From NCBI RefSeq assembly GCF_011684115.1, contig NZ_JAADJV010000001.1, positions 2,542,001 through 2,606,000 of the forward strand: a DNA stretch of 64,000 nt, in the 5' to 3' direction. Source of the stretch: Rahnella aceris. Its GTDB lineage: Bacteria; Pseudomonadota; Gammaproteobacteria; Enterobacterales; Enterobacteriaceae. Both the position numbers and the translations under genes were made by a program. The notes beneath the pieces are model-generated. The model had not been told where the DNA came from. It ran no database searches and worked only from the letters and a program-made list of their open reading frames with translations. This document shows positions 30,841 to 41,299 of this stretch, in pieces. Each line of letters begins with the position of its first letter. Positions within the stretch are counted from its first letter, which is position 1.

Positions 30841-31311
30841 TCAGGCCTTAATAGCCTTGATAACATTAATCATTTCAAGCGCGGTCAGTGCAGCTTCTGC
30901 ACCCTTGTTACCGGCTTTTGTCCCTGCGCGTTCGATGGCTTGTTCAATGCTTTCTGTCGTCAGCACACCAAAGGCCACCGGGATTTCGCTGTTCATGGCA
31001 ACGCTGGACAGGCCAGAGCTGCATTCGCCCGCTACAAATTCAAAGTGGGCAGTGCCCCCGCGGATCACGGTGCCAAGTGCAACAACCGCATCATACTTAC
31101 CGCTTTCAGCCAGTGCGCGGGTTGCCAGAGGCAATTCGTATGCGCCCGGGACCCAGACTACGGTGATGTTGTCATCGCTGACCTGACCAATACGTTTCAA
31201 CGCATCAACAGCGCCAGAGAGCAGGCTGTCGTTGATAAAATTGTTAAAACGAGCAATCGCGATCGCTACGCGCGCGTTAGGCGTGGCTACAACACCTTCG
31301 ATAACGTTCAT
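30841..31311 (-). CDS. ribH: 6,7-dimethyl-8-ribityllumazine synthase
   Basis: Lumazine synthase (also named ribE in E. coli) condenses 5-amino-6-ribitylaminouracil with dihydroxybutanone phosphate, the penultimate riboflavin step. The product is 156 residues, as in E. coli. The phosphate-binding and catalytic region is [18 protein letters not shown] (about 80-97), containing the catalytic His. It is co-oriented with ribD upstream, but a 123-nt spacer with an extended -10-like element separates them, so it may have its own promoter for ribH-nusB. Confidence 0.97.
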   Translation of the reverse strand: MNVIEGVVATPNARVAIAIARFNNFINDSLLSGAVDALKRIGQVSDDNITVVWVPGAYELPLATRALAESGKYDAVVALGTVIRGGTAHFEFVAGECSSGLSSVAMNSEIPVAFGVLTTESIEQAIERAGTKAGNKGAEAALTALEMINVIKAIKA

Positions 31312-31365
31312 AGTTTTCCTTAAAGTGGGTTCAGGAGTTTCTCAACCCCAGCCGCAGGGGGGCGG

Positions 31366-31374
31366 ATTCTATCA
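31366..31374 (-). promoter_or_regulatory. Possible extended -10 promoter of ribH-nusB
   Basis: The minus strand reads TGATAGAAT, an extended -10 (TGN plus 5 of 6 of TATAAT), 55 nt upstream of ribH. No good -35 is present. I see no FMN-riboswitch features in this leader. Confidence 0.35.
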
Positions 31375-31434
31375 TAAAATTACCCTGTCTGGACATGCGC
31401 TTTTAAAGTCATTCCGCAGGGAGGAGTAAAATTC

Positions 31435-32571
31435 TCAATACACCGGTTTCAGGCGCAAACGTAAGTCAGAGCCGACCTGACGGATATCATTGAAAACAAA
31501 TTCAGGGGCATCCGCCAAATGCTGCAATCCTGGCAGTTCACACAGTGCGCGGCCATTATCGCCCAATAACTTAGGCGCCATATAAACGATTAATTCATCA
31601 ACCAGACCGGCTTGTAATAAGGCACCGGCCAGTTGTGCACCGGCTTCCACCCAGATGGAATTTATCTGCCGTTTCGCCAGTTGCATCATCAGCAGAACCA
31701 GATCAATACGGTTGTCGCGCCCGGCCACACGCCATTGCTCGACGGATCCCGGCCAGACTTGCGTGTCAGCTTCCAGCCGCGCCAGCCAGACTTCACCGGG
31801 TAAATTCACCACCTGATGCTGTGGCGTCACGCGATTCTGACTGTCGAGAATAACCCGCAGCGGTTGACGCAGATTTTCCTCGGGATAAATCGCCTGCACC
31901 TCACTGCCCAGTTCGCTCCAGCGTACATTCAGCGAGGGATTGTCCGCGAGAACAGTGGCACTGGTGCTCAGAATCGCCGAGCTTTCAGCGCGAAAACGCT
32001 GAACATCAGCACGGGCGGCAGCCGAGGTGATCCACTGGCTTTCGCCCGAGGCCATCGCAGTTCTGCCATCTAAAGACGCGCCCATTTTGAGCTGAACATA
32101 CGGGAAACCGGTCCGCATTCGTTTCAGGAACCCCAGATTCACGGCTTCAGCCTGCGGATGCATCAGCCCGTGACTGACATCCACGCCGTTTTGTTTGAGG
32201 CGGTATAAACCACGCCCCGCGACTTCCGGGTTAGGATCCTGCATCGCGGCGACAACACGGGCAACACCTGCTGCCAGTAATGCATCGGCACACGGCGGCG
32301 TGCGACCATGATGACTGCACGGCTCCAGCGTCACGTAGGCTGTAGCCCCTTTCGCTTTCTCACCTGCCATGCGTAATGCGTGGACTTCAGCATGTGGTTC
32401 GCCGGCACGCAAATGATAGCCCTCACCGACGATTTCGCCATTTAAGACAATGACACAACCGACGTTGGGATTAGGTGTCGTGGTGAAACACCCGCGACGC
32501 GCCAGCTCGAAAGCCCGCGCCATGTAGTGTTCATCGGTAGGGTTTTCGGCAACTTGTTGGTCAGGCGACAT
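31435..32571 (-). CDS. ribD: Bifunctional riboflavin deaminase/reductase RibD
   Basis: RibD carries out the second and third committed riboflavin steps: deamination of the pyrimidine and reduction of the ribosyl side chain. The product is 378 residues (E. coli 367). The N-terminal CMP-deaminase-like domain has the zinc motif HAEVHALRMAG and PCSHHGRTPPC (about 60-95). The C-terminal reductase domain starts near MRTGFPYVQLKMGASLDG (about 150-168). AAGGAAAG precedes the ATG. It follows nrdR by 9 nt. Confidence 0.97.
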   Translation of the reverse strand: MSPDQQVAENPTDEHYMARAFELARRGCFTTTPNPNVGCVIVLNGEIVGEGYHLRAGEPHAEVHALRMAGEKAKGATAYVTLEPCSHHGRTPPCADALLAAGVARVVAAMQDPNPEVAGRGLYRLKQNGVDVSHGLMHPQAEAVNLGFLKRMRTGFPYVQLKMGASLDGRTAMASGESQWITSAAARADVQRFRAESSAILSTSATVLADNPSLNVRWSELGSEVQAIYPEENLRQPLRVILDSQNRVTPQHQVVNLPGEVWLARLEADTQVWPGSVEQWRVAGRDNRIDLVLLMMQLAKRQINSIWVEAGAQLAGALLQAGLVDELIVYMAPKLLGDNGRALCELPGLQHLADAPEFVFNDIRQVGSDLRLRLKPVY

Positions 32572-32580
32572 CAGCTTTCC

Positions 32581-33030
32581 TTAATCCTGAAGACGGGCGA
32601 TTTCTTCACCAAACTCACGAATATCTTCGAAACTGCGATACACCGATGCAAAGCGGATATAGGCGACTTTATCCAGCCCTTTCAGGGCGTCCATTACCAG
32701 ATTGCCGATCATTTTGGCTGGAATTTCACGCTCACCGGTCGCGCGCAATTGCGACTTAATGTGGCTGATGGCCGTTTCGACGTCATCGGAACTGACCGGG
32801 CGTTTTTCCAGTGCTTTCAGAAAGCCACTGCGAAGTTTGTCTTCGTTGAACGGTTCACGAACTTCATTGCTTTTAATGACGCGAGGCATCACCAGTTCCG
32901 CCACTTCAAACGTGGTGAAACGTTCATGGCACACCAGACACTGACGGCGACGGCGAACCTGCGATCCATCGCCTACCAGACGGGAATCGATGACTTTAGT
33001 ATCAACAGCGGCACAAAATGGGCAATGCAT
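32581..33030 (-). CDS. nrdR: Transcriptional repressor NrdR
   Basis: NrdR senses ATP/dATP and represses ribonucleotide reductase operons. The product is 149 residues, the E. coli length. An N-terminal zinc ribbon has Cys at 3, 6, 31 and 34 (MHCPFC and CLVC), followed by an ATP-cone domain ([20 protein letters not shown]). I start it at ATG 33030 with AGGAAG upstream; an upstream in-frame ATG would add eight non-conserved residues. First gene of nrdR-ribD, divergent from yajI. Confidence 0.97.
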   Translation of the reverse strand: MHCPFCAAVDTKVIDSRLVGDGSQVRRRRQCLVCHERFTTFEVAELVMPRVIKSNEVREPFNEDKLRSGFLKALEKRPVSSDDVETAISHIKSQLRATGEREIPAKMIGNLVMDALKGLDKVAYIRFASVYRSFEDIREFGEEIARLQD

Positions 33031-33190
33031 AGCACTTCCTGATCGCGAACTCAATTGGACATTAGTTTAACCCGAAGTTTGCCTACAACAAAGGCTGTCG
33101 CTACTTTCATCGACATCGGGTTAAACTTAACTATCAATATTGGTGCCCGGACGGAATGTTTCAACGGGCAGATGAAAGGAAGTCTCTGAT

Positions 33191-33754
33191 ATGACAAAAC
33201 ACCCACGCCTTTTGCTGGTCTGCGCCGCATTGTTCAGCCTGACGGGTTGCGCGACGCAAAATTCACAAATCCCGGAGCTGAAAACAGAAGTCGGTCAGCT
33301 CAATCAAAAACTGCAACACCTGACGGATCTGGCCATCGCGCTGGAGCAGCAAACCACGCTCAACCGCCAGTCAAATAATGGTGTCTATTTGTTACCTGCA
33401 GCCAAAAGTGCCGCCTTGCTGAAAAGTAATATTGGTGAATTAAGTGTGCAGTTGATCCGCGTCGCCCCGGATGCCAGCGGCGTACAGGCCGTGCTGGAAA
33501 TCAAAAACACTGCGGGCCAGCCATTGCCGCCGTTTACGGCTTCCCTGAGCTGGGGGCAGCTCGACCCGGTCACGGGCAAACCGCTGACTGTTGATATGCA
33601 AACCCAGACCATTAGCGTCGAGCCAGATCTCTTGCCAGGCCCGGTGAAAACGGTCGATGTGAAATTTAATCAGGTCACTGTCGAAACTCTGGGATTTGTT
33701 CACCTGCATAATATTGTGGCGACACCGCAGGCACAGCCCGTCGTTACCAGGTAA
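33191..33754 (+). CDS. yajI: DUF3251-type lipoprotein YajI
   Basis: A predicted lipoprotein of unknown function, 187 residues (E. coli YajI about 180). The signal peptide MTKHPRLLLVCAALFSLTGC ends in lipobox LTGC (Cys 20). A short predicted coiled coil follows (ELKTEVGQLNQKLQHLTDLA, about 29-48), then a beta-rich domain. AAAGGAAG precedes the ATG. It is divergent from nrdR as in E. coli, but tsx and yajD, which lie between yajI and secF in E. coli, are absent; a terminator separates it from convergent secF. Confidence 0.85.
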   Translation: MTKHPRLLLVCAALFSLTGCATQNSQIPELKTEVGQLNQKLQHLTDLAIALEQQTTLNRQSNNGVYLLPAAKSAALLKSNIGELSVQLIRVAPDASGVQAVLEIKNTAGQPLPPFTASLSWGQLDPVTGKPLTVDMQTQTISVEPDLLPGPVKTVDVKFNQVTVETLGFVHLHNIVATPQAQPVVTR

Positions 33755-33773
33755 AGACAACGAGTTGCAGATG

Positions 33774-33809
33774 AAAAAAAACCCCGCATTGCGGGGTTTT
33801 TGTTTTCTT
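33774..33809. terminator. Bidirectional terminator between yajI and secF
   Basis: AAAACCCCGC / GCGGGGTTTT stem with a short loop and T tracts on both strands. It ends yajI and the yajC-secD-secF operon. Confidence 0.88.
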
Positions 33810-33835
33810 TTCCGAACGGGACAACCATCGGCAAC

Positions 33836-34810
33836 TTACGGAAGAATGGAAGGCTGATCAGCGCCCTCTTTTTCCACTTTCTGCTGCAGCATGTGTTCAC
33901 GCTTCATGCCCAGTTTCAGAGCCAGCGCGGACGCCACGTAGATGGACGAAACCGTACCAATCGACACACCAATCAGCATGGTCAGTGAGAAGCCTTCCAG
34001 CAACGCACCGCCAAAGATATAGAGCATCAGTACCACCATCAGCGTGGTCGCTGAAGTCATAATGGTACGGCTTAACGTCTGGGTCAGGGACACGTTCATG
34101 ATTTCGTAAGAGTTCCCGCGACGAATTTTGCGGAAGTTTTCACGAATACGGTCCGATACCACGATGGAGTCATTCAGCGAGTAGCCGATAACTGACATCA
34201 GGGACGCGATGATGGTCAGATCAATTTCGATCCTGAACAGTGACAATACGCCCATGGTGATGATCACGTCGTGCGCCAGTGCGATTACCGCCCCCAGCGC
34301 CAGTCGCCATTCAAAACGGAAACCGACGTAAATCAGGATACAGATCAACGCCATCAGCAGGGCCATGCCACCAGCCTGCGCCAGATCACTCCCCACGCTC
34401 GGGCCGACAAACTCGACACGTTTCACGGTCGCGTCTTTATCGATATCCGCGTTCACCAGGCTAAGGACTTTATTTCCCAGTTCCTGACCGGCATTACCCG
34501 ATACAGGTGGAAGACGAACCATCACATCACGGCTGCTACCGAAGTTCTGAACCACAGGATCCTTGAATCCTGCTTTTTCCAGATCGGCACGCATTACGTC
34601 CAGGTTAGCGGGCTGGCTAAGGCTGATTTCAATGACGGTACCGCCGGTGAAATCCAGACCCCAGTTGAACCCGCGAACACCCATAATCGCAACGGATGCG
34701 ATAAACAACAGGCCTGAAATACAGAAGGCCACGTTGTCCCAGCGCATAAAGTCGATGACTTTACGGCCGTAGTTCAGTTGTTCAACAGTATATGGTTGTT
34801 GCTGTGCCAC
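33836..34810 (-). CDS. secF: Protein translocase subunit SecF
   Basis: SecF with SecD uses the proton motive force to help pull proteins out of the SecYEG channel. The product is 324 residues (E. coli 323) with six membrane helices and a large periplasmic loop after helix 1. The conserved segments are [12 protein letters not shown] (about 51-62) and [20 protein letters not shown] (about 210-229). It follows secD by 10 nt and closes the operon. Confidence 0.98.
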   Translation of the reverse strand: MAQQQPYTVEQLNYGRKVIDFMRWDNVAFCISGLLFIASVAIMGVRGFNWGLDFTGGTVIEISLSQPANLDVMRADLEKAGFKDPVVQNFGSSRDVMVRLPPVSGNAGQELGNKVLSLVNADIDKDATVKRVEFVGPSVGSDLAQAGGMALLMALICILIYVGFRFEWRLALGAVIALAHDVIITMGVLSLFRIEIDLTIIASLMSVIGYSLNDSIVVSDRIRENFRKIRRGNSYEIMNVSLTQTLSRTIMTSATTLMVVLMLYIFGGALLEGFSLTMLIGVSIGTVSSIYVASALALKLGMKREHMLQQKVEKEGADQPSILP

Positions 34811-34820
34811 AACGCACTCC

Positions 34821-36668
34821 TCAGATAGACAGCTTTTTAATGCGTTTGCCGCCGTAAACCAGGTTCACGATGGCACGGGTCCCCACGATCGACGTAAACA
34901 TCGAGGTTGCCACACCGATAGCGGTGGTGATAGCAAAGCCTTTAATCGAACCGGTACCCACTGCATAAAGAATAATTGCCGTGATCAGGGTCGTAATGTT
35001 GGCATCAACGATACTTGAGAACGCGCCTTTATAGCCTTCATGAATCGCCTGCTGAACGGAACGTCCGTTCTTCAGCTCTTCTTTGATACGTTCGTTTATC
35101 AGTACGTTGGCGTCGACGGCCACCGCCAGCGTCAGGACGATACCGGCAATACCCGGCATGGTCAGCGTCGCACCAGGCAGCAGAGACATGATCCCGACAA
35201 TCAGGATCAGGTTAGCAACCAGCGCTGTCGTAGCGATAATGCCGAACTTACGGTACCAAACTACCATGAACAGAATGGATGCCACCAGACCCCACAAGCA
35301 CGCTTCCAGACCCTGAGTGATGTTTTGCATCCCTAAGGTCGGGCCGATAGTACGCTCTTCAACTATCTGAATTGGCGCGATCAACGCACCGGCACGCAAC
35401 AGAAGGGACAACTGGCGGGCTTCATTCGGATCGTTCACCCCGGTGATACGGAAGCTGTTACCCAGGCGTGACTGAATGGTCGCCACGTTGATAACTTCTT
35501 CCTGCTTCGCCAGAATCGCACGGCCATTGGCATCTTTCTTACCGCTGTCTTTGTACTCCACGAACAAGGTTGCCATCGGTTTACCGATGTTATCCTTAGT
35601 GAAGTTAGACATGGCGTTACCACCAGCGCTGTCGAGAGAGATGTTAACCTGCGGCTGATTGTACTCATCCATGCTGGATGTGGAATCAGTGATGTGGTCA
35701 CCGGTCAGGATCACGCGTTTGTACAGAACAACCGGACGGCCATCACGCATGTTTTTGACTTCGCTGTCGCCCGGCACACGACCGGTTGAAGCTGCAGAAG
35801 CATCTACATTGGTGTTAACCAGACGGAATTCCAGTGTCGCGGTCGCGCCCAAAATTTCTTTAGCGCGCGCAGTATCCTGAATACCCGGTAACTCAACCAC
35901 GATACGGTCAGCACCCTGGCGCTGTACCAGAGGCTCGGCCACACCCAGTTGGTTTACACGGTTACGCAGGATGGTGATGTTTTGCTGAACGGCATACTCG
36001 CGGGCTTCACTCAGGCGAGCATCAGTCATCACTACACGGATAGCATTGTCGCCACTGTTAGTGATCACTAAATCGCGGTGACGTGGGCTCAGGTAGCTGA
36101 CCGCAGAATCACGGGTAGCAGCATCGCGGAAACGCACTTCAACGCCATAGTTGTCGAGCTTACGCACCGTGGCATAAGGAATATTCTTGTCGCGCAGGTC
36201 GCTGCGCATGTTGTCCATCGTCTGCTCTTGCAGCTTACTCAGCGCGGTATCCATATCCACTTCCATCAGGAAGTGAACACCCCCACGCAAGTCGAGGCCC
36301 AGCTTCATCGGCTCAGCGCCCAGCATGCTCAACCAGCGCGGCGTTGCCGGCGCGAGGTTCAGTGCAATAACAAACTTGTCGCCCAACGCTTCAGTCAGCG
36401 CTTCACGTGCACGAAGCTGTACATCCGTGTCATTAAAACGGGCAAGAATAGCGCCATTCTCCAGAGCAACTGATTTGATCTGGATTTTGCTTTGATCTAA
36501 TACGTTACGGACTTGGTCCAGCGTTGCTTCACTGGCGTCGGAACCCCGAGCACCAGTGATTTGAACAGCCGGATCCTCACCATAAAGGTTGGGAAGTGCA
36601 TAAAGCAGCCCGACGATGACCACAACGATCAACATCAGATACTTCCACGCAGGATAACGGTTTAACAC
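34821..36668 (-). CDS. secD: Protein translocase subunit SecD
   Basis: SecD is the larger partner of SecF. The product is 615 residues, the same as E. coli. It has one N-terminal helix, a large periplasmic region that includes [20 protein letters not shown], and five C-terminal helices. Conserved sites include the D5 motif [15 protein letters not shown], which contains the proton-pathway Asp. Located between yajC and secF, 27 nt after yajC. Confidence 0.98.
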   Translation of the reverse strand: MLNRYPAWKYLMLIVVVIVGLLYALPNLYGEDPAVQITGARGSDASEATLDQVRNVLDQSKIQIKSVALENGAILARFNDTDVQLRAREALTEALGDKFVIALNLAPATPRWLSMLGAEPMKLGLDLRGGVHFLMEVDMDTALSKLQEQTMDNMRSDLRDKNIPYATVRKLDNYGVEVRFRDAATRDSAVSYLSPRHRDLVITNSGDNAIRVVMTDARLSEAREYAVQQNITILRNRVNQLGVAEPLVQRQGADRIVVELPGIQDTARAKEILGATATLEFRLVNTNVDASAASTGRVPGDSEVKNMRDGRPVVLYKRVILTGDHITDSTSSMDEYNQPQVNISLDSAGGNAMSNFTKDNIGKPMATLFVEYKDSGKKDANGRAILAKQEEVINVATIQSRLGNSFRITGVNDPNEARQLSLLLRAGALIAPIQIVEERTIGPTLGMQNITQGLEACLWGLVASILFMVVWYRKFGIIATTALVANLILIVGIMSLLPGATLTMPGIAGIVLTLAVAVDANVLINERIKEELKNGRSVQQAIHEGYKGAFSSIVDANITTLITAIILYAVGTGSIKGFAITTAIGVATSMFTSIVGTRAIVNLVYGGKRIKKLSI

Positions 36669-36695
36669 GGCAGTTCCCTTCGGGAAAATCGAAAA

Positions 36696-37028
36696 TTAGA
36701 TAGACTTCATCGTGCCTTTTGGCAGAACTGCTGCCACGAAGTCACGTTTGATCATCACTTCGTTAGTGTCGTTCAGTGCGATAACCACATAACCGGTTTC
36801 GGCTACTTTGGTTACGCGACCAATCAGGCCACCCGTGGTCATGACTTCGTCACCTTTACCGATAGAGTCCATCAGTTTTTTGTGTTCTTTAGAACGTTTC
36901 TGCTGCGGGCGCAGGATCATGAAATAGAAAATCAGACCAAAAACCACCAGCATGATAACCAGAGAGTAAGGACTTCCCTGTGACGGTGCGCCGGTCGCTG
37001 CGACTGCATCGGAAATGAAAAGACTCAT
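36696..37028 (-). CDS. yajC: Sec translocon accessory subunit YajC
   Basis: YajC is a small single-pass membrane protein that copurifies with SecDF-YidC. The product is 110 residues, as in E. coli. The N-terminal membrane segment is YSLVIMLVVFGLIFYFMILR (about 21-40), followed by the conserved RPQQKRSKEHKKLMDSI and a small beta domain (VMTTGGLIGRVTK). It leads the yajC-secD-secF unit. Confidence 0.96.
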   Translation of the reverse strand: MSLFISDAVAATGAPSQGSPYSLVIMLVVFGLIFYFMILRPQQKRSKEHKKLMDSIGKGDEVMTTGGLIGRVTKVAETGYVVIALNDTNEVMIKRDFVAAVLPKGTMKSI

Positions 37029-37142
37029 TTAAATTCCCTCATTGTTGTTGTGAAGCAAATTGATGTAAAACAAACCGAGAATCCGACCCGGAGTCTGCGA
37101 TGAAACGTCTCGCACAATACCCCATAATGCCGGTCCAAGAAA

Positions 37143-37176
37143 TTATAAAATCGGCACCCTCTTTCGAAGATGCCGA
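37143..37176 (-). terminator. Possible terminator after tgt
   Basis: On the minus strand TCGGCA and TGCCGA close a stem with further TCTT/AAGA pairing inside, then TTTTATAATTT, 14 nt after the tgt stop. It may be partial, since tgt-yajC-secDF are often co-transcribed. Confidence 0.45.
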
Positions 37177-37189
37177 CACGAGAAAGAAA

Positions 37190-38422
<1,233 letters not shown>

Positions 38423-38428
38423 TCAAGG

Positions 38429-39499
38429 TTACTGGCCGACCACTTCCTGCGGCGCCAGCGGGTTACGGTTGATGAACATCGCATCACCATAACTGAAGAA
38501 ACGGTACTGCTCAGCCACCGCCTGATGGTAAGCATTCATGGTATTTTTATACCCGGCAAACGCCGACACCAGCATGATCAGCGTCGATTCCGGCAGATGG
38601 AAATTCGTGATCAGGGAATCAATTACCTGATAGTGATAGCCCGGATAAATGAAAATCTTGGTATCGCCGAAGAATGGCGCAATCAGTGCATCTTCACTGG
38701 CCTTCGCTGCACTTTCCAGCGAACGCACAGAGGTTGTTCCCACGGCCACCACGTTATTGCCACGCGCTTTGCAGGCCAGCACCGCATCCACAACGTCCTG
38801 AGGCACTTCGGCATACTCAGCATGCATGATGTGGTCTTCAATGGTGTCCACACGAACCGGCTGGAAGGTGCCTGCCCCCACATGCAGCGTCACAAAAGCG
38901 AACTCCACGCCTTTGGCTTTCAAAGCATCCATCAGCGGCTCATCGAAATGCAAGCCAGCGGTGGGCGCAGCTACCGCACCCGGGCGTTCGCTGTAGACGG
39001 TCTGATACAGTTCACGGTCGGCATCTTCATCAGGACGGTCAATATACGGCGGCAGCGGCATATGGCCGATTTCGTTGAGCAGAGTAAAGACATCACGATC
39101 TTCATTAAATTCCAGCTCAAACAACGTATCGTGGCGTGCCACCATCGTTGCTTTAATATCTTCTTTATCACCGAGCAGCAGTTCTGCGCCCGGTTTTGGC
39201 GATTTGGACGCACGCACATGGGCCAGAACGCGGTGTGAATCCAGCACGCGCTCAACCAGCACTTCAATTTTACCGCCGCTGACCTTGCGGCCAAACACAC
39301 GAGCCGGGATCACGCGGGTATTGTTAAATACCAGCAAATCGCCGGGATGAATTTTATCGAGAATATCAGTGAACACGCCGTGCGTTAACTCACCGCTTGG
39401 CCCGTCCAGAGACAACAAACGACAGCCGCTGCGCTGGGTCTGCGGATAGCGGGCAATCAGGGATTCAGGGAGTTCAAAAGAAAAATCGGCCACACGCAT
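38429..39499 (-). CDS. queA: S-adenosylmethionine:tRNA ribosyltransferase-isomerase
   Basis: QueA transfers the ribosyl moiety of S-adenosylmethionine to preQ1-34 in tRNA to give epoxyqueuosine. The 356-residue product equals E. coli. Conserved regions are [36 protein letters not shown], and [18 protein letters not shown] (about 185-202). It starts queA-tgt. The 114-nt gap to tgt contains GC-rich hairpins without a clear terminator. Confidence 0.98.
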   Translation of the reverse strand: MRVADFSFELPESLIARYPQTQRSGCRLLSLDGPSGELTHGVFTDILDKIHPGDLLVFNNTRVIPARVFGRKVSGGKIEVLVERVLDSHRVLAHVRASKSPKPGAELLLGDKEDIKATMVARHDTLFELEFNEDRDVFTLLNEIGHMPLPPYIDRPDEDADRELYQTVYSERPGAVAAPTAGLHFDEPLMDALKAKGVEFAFVTLHVGAGTFQPVRVDTIEDHIMHAEYAEVPQDVVDAVLACKARGNNVVAVGTTSVRSLESAAKASEDALIAPFFGDTKIFIYPGYHYQVIDSLITNFHLPESTLIMLVSAFAGYKNTMNAYHQAVAEQYRFFSYGDAMFINRNPLAPQEVVGQ

Positions 39500-39537
39500 G
39501 GTTTTTCACTTCACTTAACGACAAAAACAGGCGGCTT

Positions 39538-39566
39538 AGTCTAGTGGGACGGGGCATCCCCTGCAA
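39538..39566 (-). promoter_or_regulatory. Candidate sigma-70 promoter of queA
   Basis: TTGCAG, 17-nt spacer, TAGACT on the minus strand, 38 nt upstream of the queA ATG. Both hexamers are partial matches with ideal spacing. Confidence 0.5.
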
Positions 39567-39633
39567 GCTTCTGCGCGAATAAAGGCATCCGCTGCCCTGT
39601 CGGAGATCAACTTTCCTGCGTTATACTTCGCGA

Positions 39634-40215
39634 ATGAATTTTTTAGCCCACCTCCATCTGGCCTCACTGGCCAAAAGTTCACTGACCGGAAATCTGCTGG
39701 CAGACTTCGTTCGCGGCAATCCTGACGGTCAGTTCTCTGATGAGATCGTCAGCGGCATCCGCATGCACCGCCGCGTGGATGTCATGACCGATTCACTGCC
39801 GGAAGTGAAAATTGCCCGCAGTTATTTCCGTGAAGATTTTCGCCGCGTCGCACCGATAACGCTCGATGTCGTCTGGGATCACTTCCTTTCCCGTCACTGG
39901 GCCAGCATTCATCCGCAGCAATCACTGGAAGATTTTCTTGACGGCTGTCAGCAGGAAATTGAACCTCAGTTACCTGAAATGCCGGAACGTTTCCAAAATC
40001 TGAACGCTTATCTCTGGCCTGAACGCTGGATGGAACGTTACGCGGTGCTGCCTTTTATTGGCGACGTATTGCGCGGTATGGCTAACCGGCGGCCAAAACT
40101 TGCCGCCCTGACCGGCTCTTTCCATGATATCGAACTCAATTACGACGCCCTCGAGCAACTGTTCTGGCAGTTTTATCCTGTGATGATGCAACAGGCGAGA
40201 GACCGGCAAATCTGA
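39634..40215 (+). CDS. acpH: Acyl carrier protein phosphodiesterase (AcpH family)
   Basis: AcpH removes the 4'-phosphopantetheine arm from acyl carrier protein. The product is 193 residues, as in E. coli. It is helical and HD-like: [20 protein letters not shown] at the N-terminus, [15 protein letters not shown] (metal-binding His/Asp, about 43-57) and [11 protein letters not shown]. There is no obvious Shine-Dalgarno; a TATACT lies only 7 nt upstream of the ATG, so the transcript may be nearly leaderless or start further upstream. Divergent from queA, as in E. coli. Confidence 0.93.
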   Translation: MNFLAHLHLASLAKSSLTGNLLADFVRGNPDGQFSDEIVSGIRMHRRVDVMTDSLPEVKIARSYFREDFRRVAPITLDVVWDHFLSRHWASIHPQQSLEDFLDGCQQEIEPQLPEMPERFQNLNAYLWPERWMERYAVLPFIGDVLRGMANRRPKLAALTGSFHDIELNYDALEQLFWQFYPVMMQQARDRQI

Positions 40216-40304
40216 CAAATACCCTTCATTTTGTGGATTACCCCGCAATTCTCTGCAAGACAAAAAGTAGTTGTTAAAAAGTTTGAGACTTACTTCAAAG
40301 ACTG

Positions 40305-40341
40305 ATAGCCGGATGCTATCTGATTGATTGGTGCGATGGGG
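40305..40341. promoter_or_regulatory. OxyR-like binding site upstream of the peroxiredoxin gene
   Basis: ATAG-N7-CTAT-N7-ATTG-N7-GGGG. The first three tetranucleotides match the OxyR pattern ATAG-N7-CTAT-N7-ATAG at 11 of 12 positions with exact 7-nt spacing; the fourth does not match. The site ends next to the presumed -35 of the peroxiredoxin promoter, the position expected for an OxyR activator site. Confidence 0.55.
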
Positions 40342-40370
40342 TTTATTCACCCGAAGGTTGCCCCTATACT
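40342..40370 (+). promoter_or_regulatory. Candidate promoter of the peroxiredoxin gene
   Basis: TATACT (5 of 6) at 40365-40370 with a poor -35 (TTTATT) 17 nt upstream, directly downstream of the OxyR-like site. A weak -35 fits an activator-dependent promoter. Confidence 0.5.
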
Positions 40371-40439
40371 GGCAGTCGTTTTGTTCACCCTTTCCTTCTC
40401 ACCTACGACGCCCGGAAGGGTTTCATAAGGAGTAATAAT

Positions 40440-41042
40440 ATGGTTCTGGTAACTCGTCCAGCCCCTGACTTCACCGCAGCAGCAGTACTGGGCAGCGGCG
40501 AAGTAGTTGAAAACTTCAACTTCAAAAAACACACTGCAGGCAAACCTACTGTTATCTTCTTCTGGCCAATGGACTTCACTTTCGTCTGTCCTTCTGAACT
40601 GATCGCTTTCGATCACCGTTACGAAGAATTCCAGAATCGTGGCGTAGAAGTGGTAGGCGTCTCCTTCGATTCCGAGTTCGTTCACAACGCATGGCGTAAC
40701 ACCCCTGTAGAGAAAGGCGGCATCGGTCCTGTTAAGTACGCGATGGTTGCTGACATCAAACGCGAAATCCAGAAAGCCTACGGTATCGAACATCCGGACG
40801 CTGGCGTTGCACTGCGCGGCTCTTTCCTGATCGACAAAGAAGGCGTTGTTCGTCACCAGGTCGTTAACGATCTGCCACTGGGTCGTAACATCGACGAAAT
40901 GCTGCGTATGGTTGACGCGCTGCAATTCCACGAAGAGCACGGCGAAGTGTGCCCGGCTCAGTGGGAAAAAGGCAAAAAAGGCATGGGCGCATCCCCGGAT
41001 GGCGTGGCTAAATATTTGTCTGAAAACGCATCAAACCTGTAA
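40440..41042 (+). CDS. Typical 2-Cys peroxiredoxin (AhpC/TSA family)
   Basis: A cytoplasmic thiol peroxidase reducing hydrogen peroxide and organic peroxides, 200 residues. The peroxidatic Cys50 lies in DFTFVCPSEL and the resolving Cys171 in GEVCPAQW. The loop VEKGGIGPVKY resembles the GGLG motif of hyperoxidation-sensitive Prx1-type enzymes, though the C-terminal YF motif is missing. It is of the Prx1/Tsa subgroup rather than the ahpC of an ahpCF operon, and no ahpF reductase follows, so the reductant is probably thioredoxin. AAGGAG sits 9 nt before the ATG. A terminator makes it monocistronic; an OxyR-like site lies upstream. Confidence 0.93.
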   Translation: MVLVTRPAPDFTAAAVLGSGEVVENFNFKKHTAGKPTVIFFWPMDFTFVCPSELIAFDHRYEEFQNRGVEVVGVSFDSEFVHNAWRNTPVEKGGIGPVKYAMVADIKREIQKAYGIEHPDAGVALRGSFLIDKEGVVRHQVVNDLPLGRNIDEMLRMVDALQFHEEHGEVCPAQWEKGKKGMGASPDGVAKYLSENASNL

Positions 41043-41067
41043 TCCTTTAGCGGATTTCACGGTCAAT

Positions 41068-41097
41068 AACGGTCAGCCTCGCTGGCCGTTTTTTTTT
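41068..41097 (+). terminator. Rho-independent terminator of the peroxiredoxin gene
   Basis: Stem AACGGTCAGC / GCTGGCCGTT (one G-U pair), a 3-nt loop and seven further T, 26 nt after the stop codon. Confidence 0.92.
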
Positions 41098-41299
41098 GCC
41101 TGCTATCCGGCACGATCACATTTTCCCGCCTTCCCTTCCCGCTCCCGGTCATTTACGTCTACGCTGAAAAATAGTCTGACCGTCTCATTATGGCGTGCCG
41201 TTTGCATAAAGAGTGTCAGACTGAAAAAACAAAAAAGCGTTATCACACAATAACCTGAAGGTTATGACTCAAAAGACAGGGTAATAGACAGGAGCCCCT

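Noticed and set aside
31312..31434. Possible FMN riboswitch in the ribD-ribH spacer
   Set aside because: I could not find the conserved RFN stretches or a multi-branched pairing pattern; only 123 nt with short GC-rich runs and an extended -10 motif.
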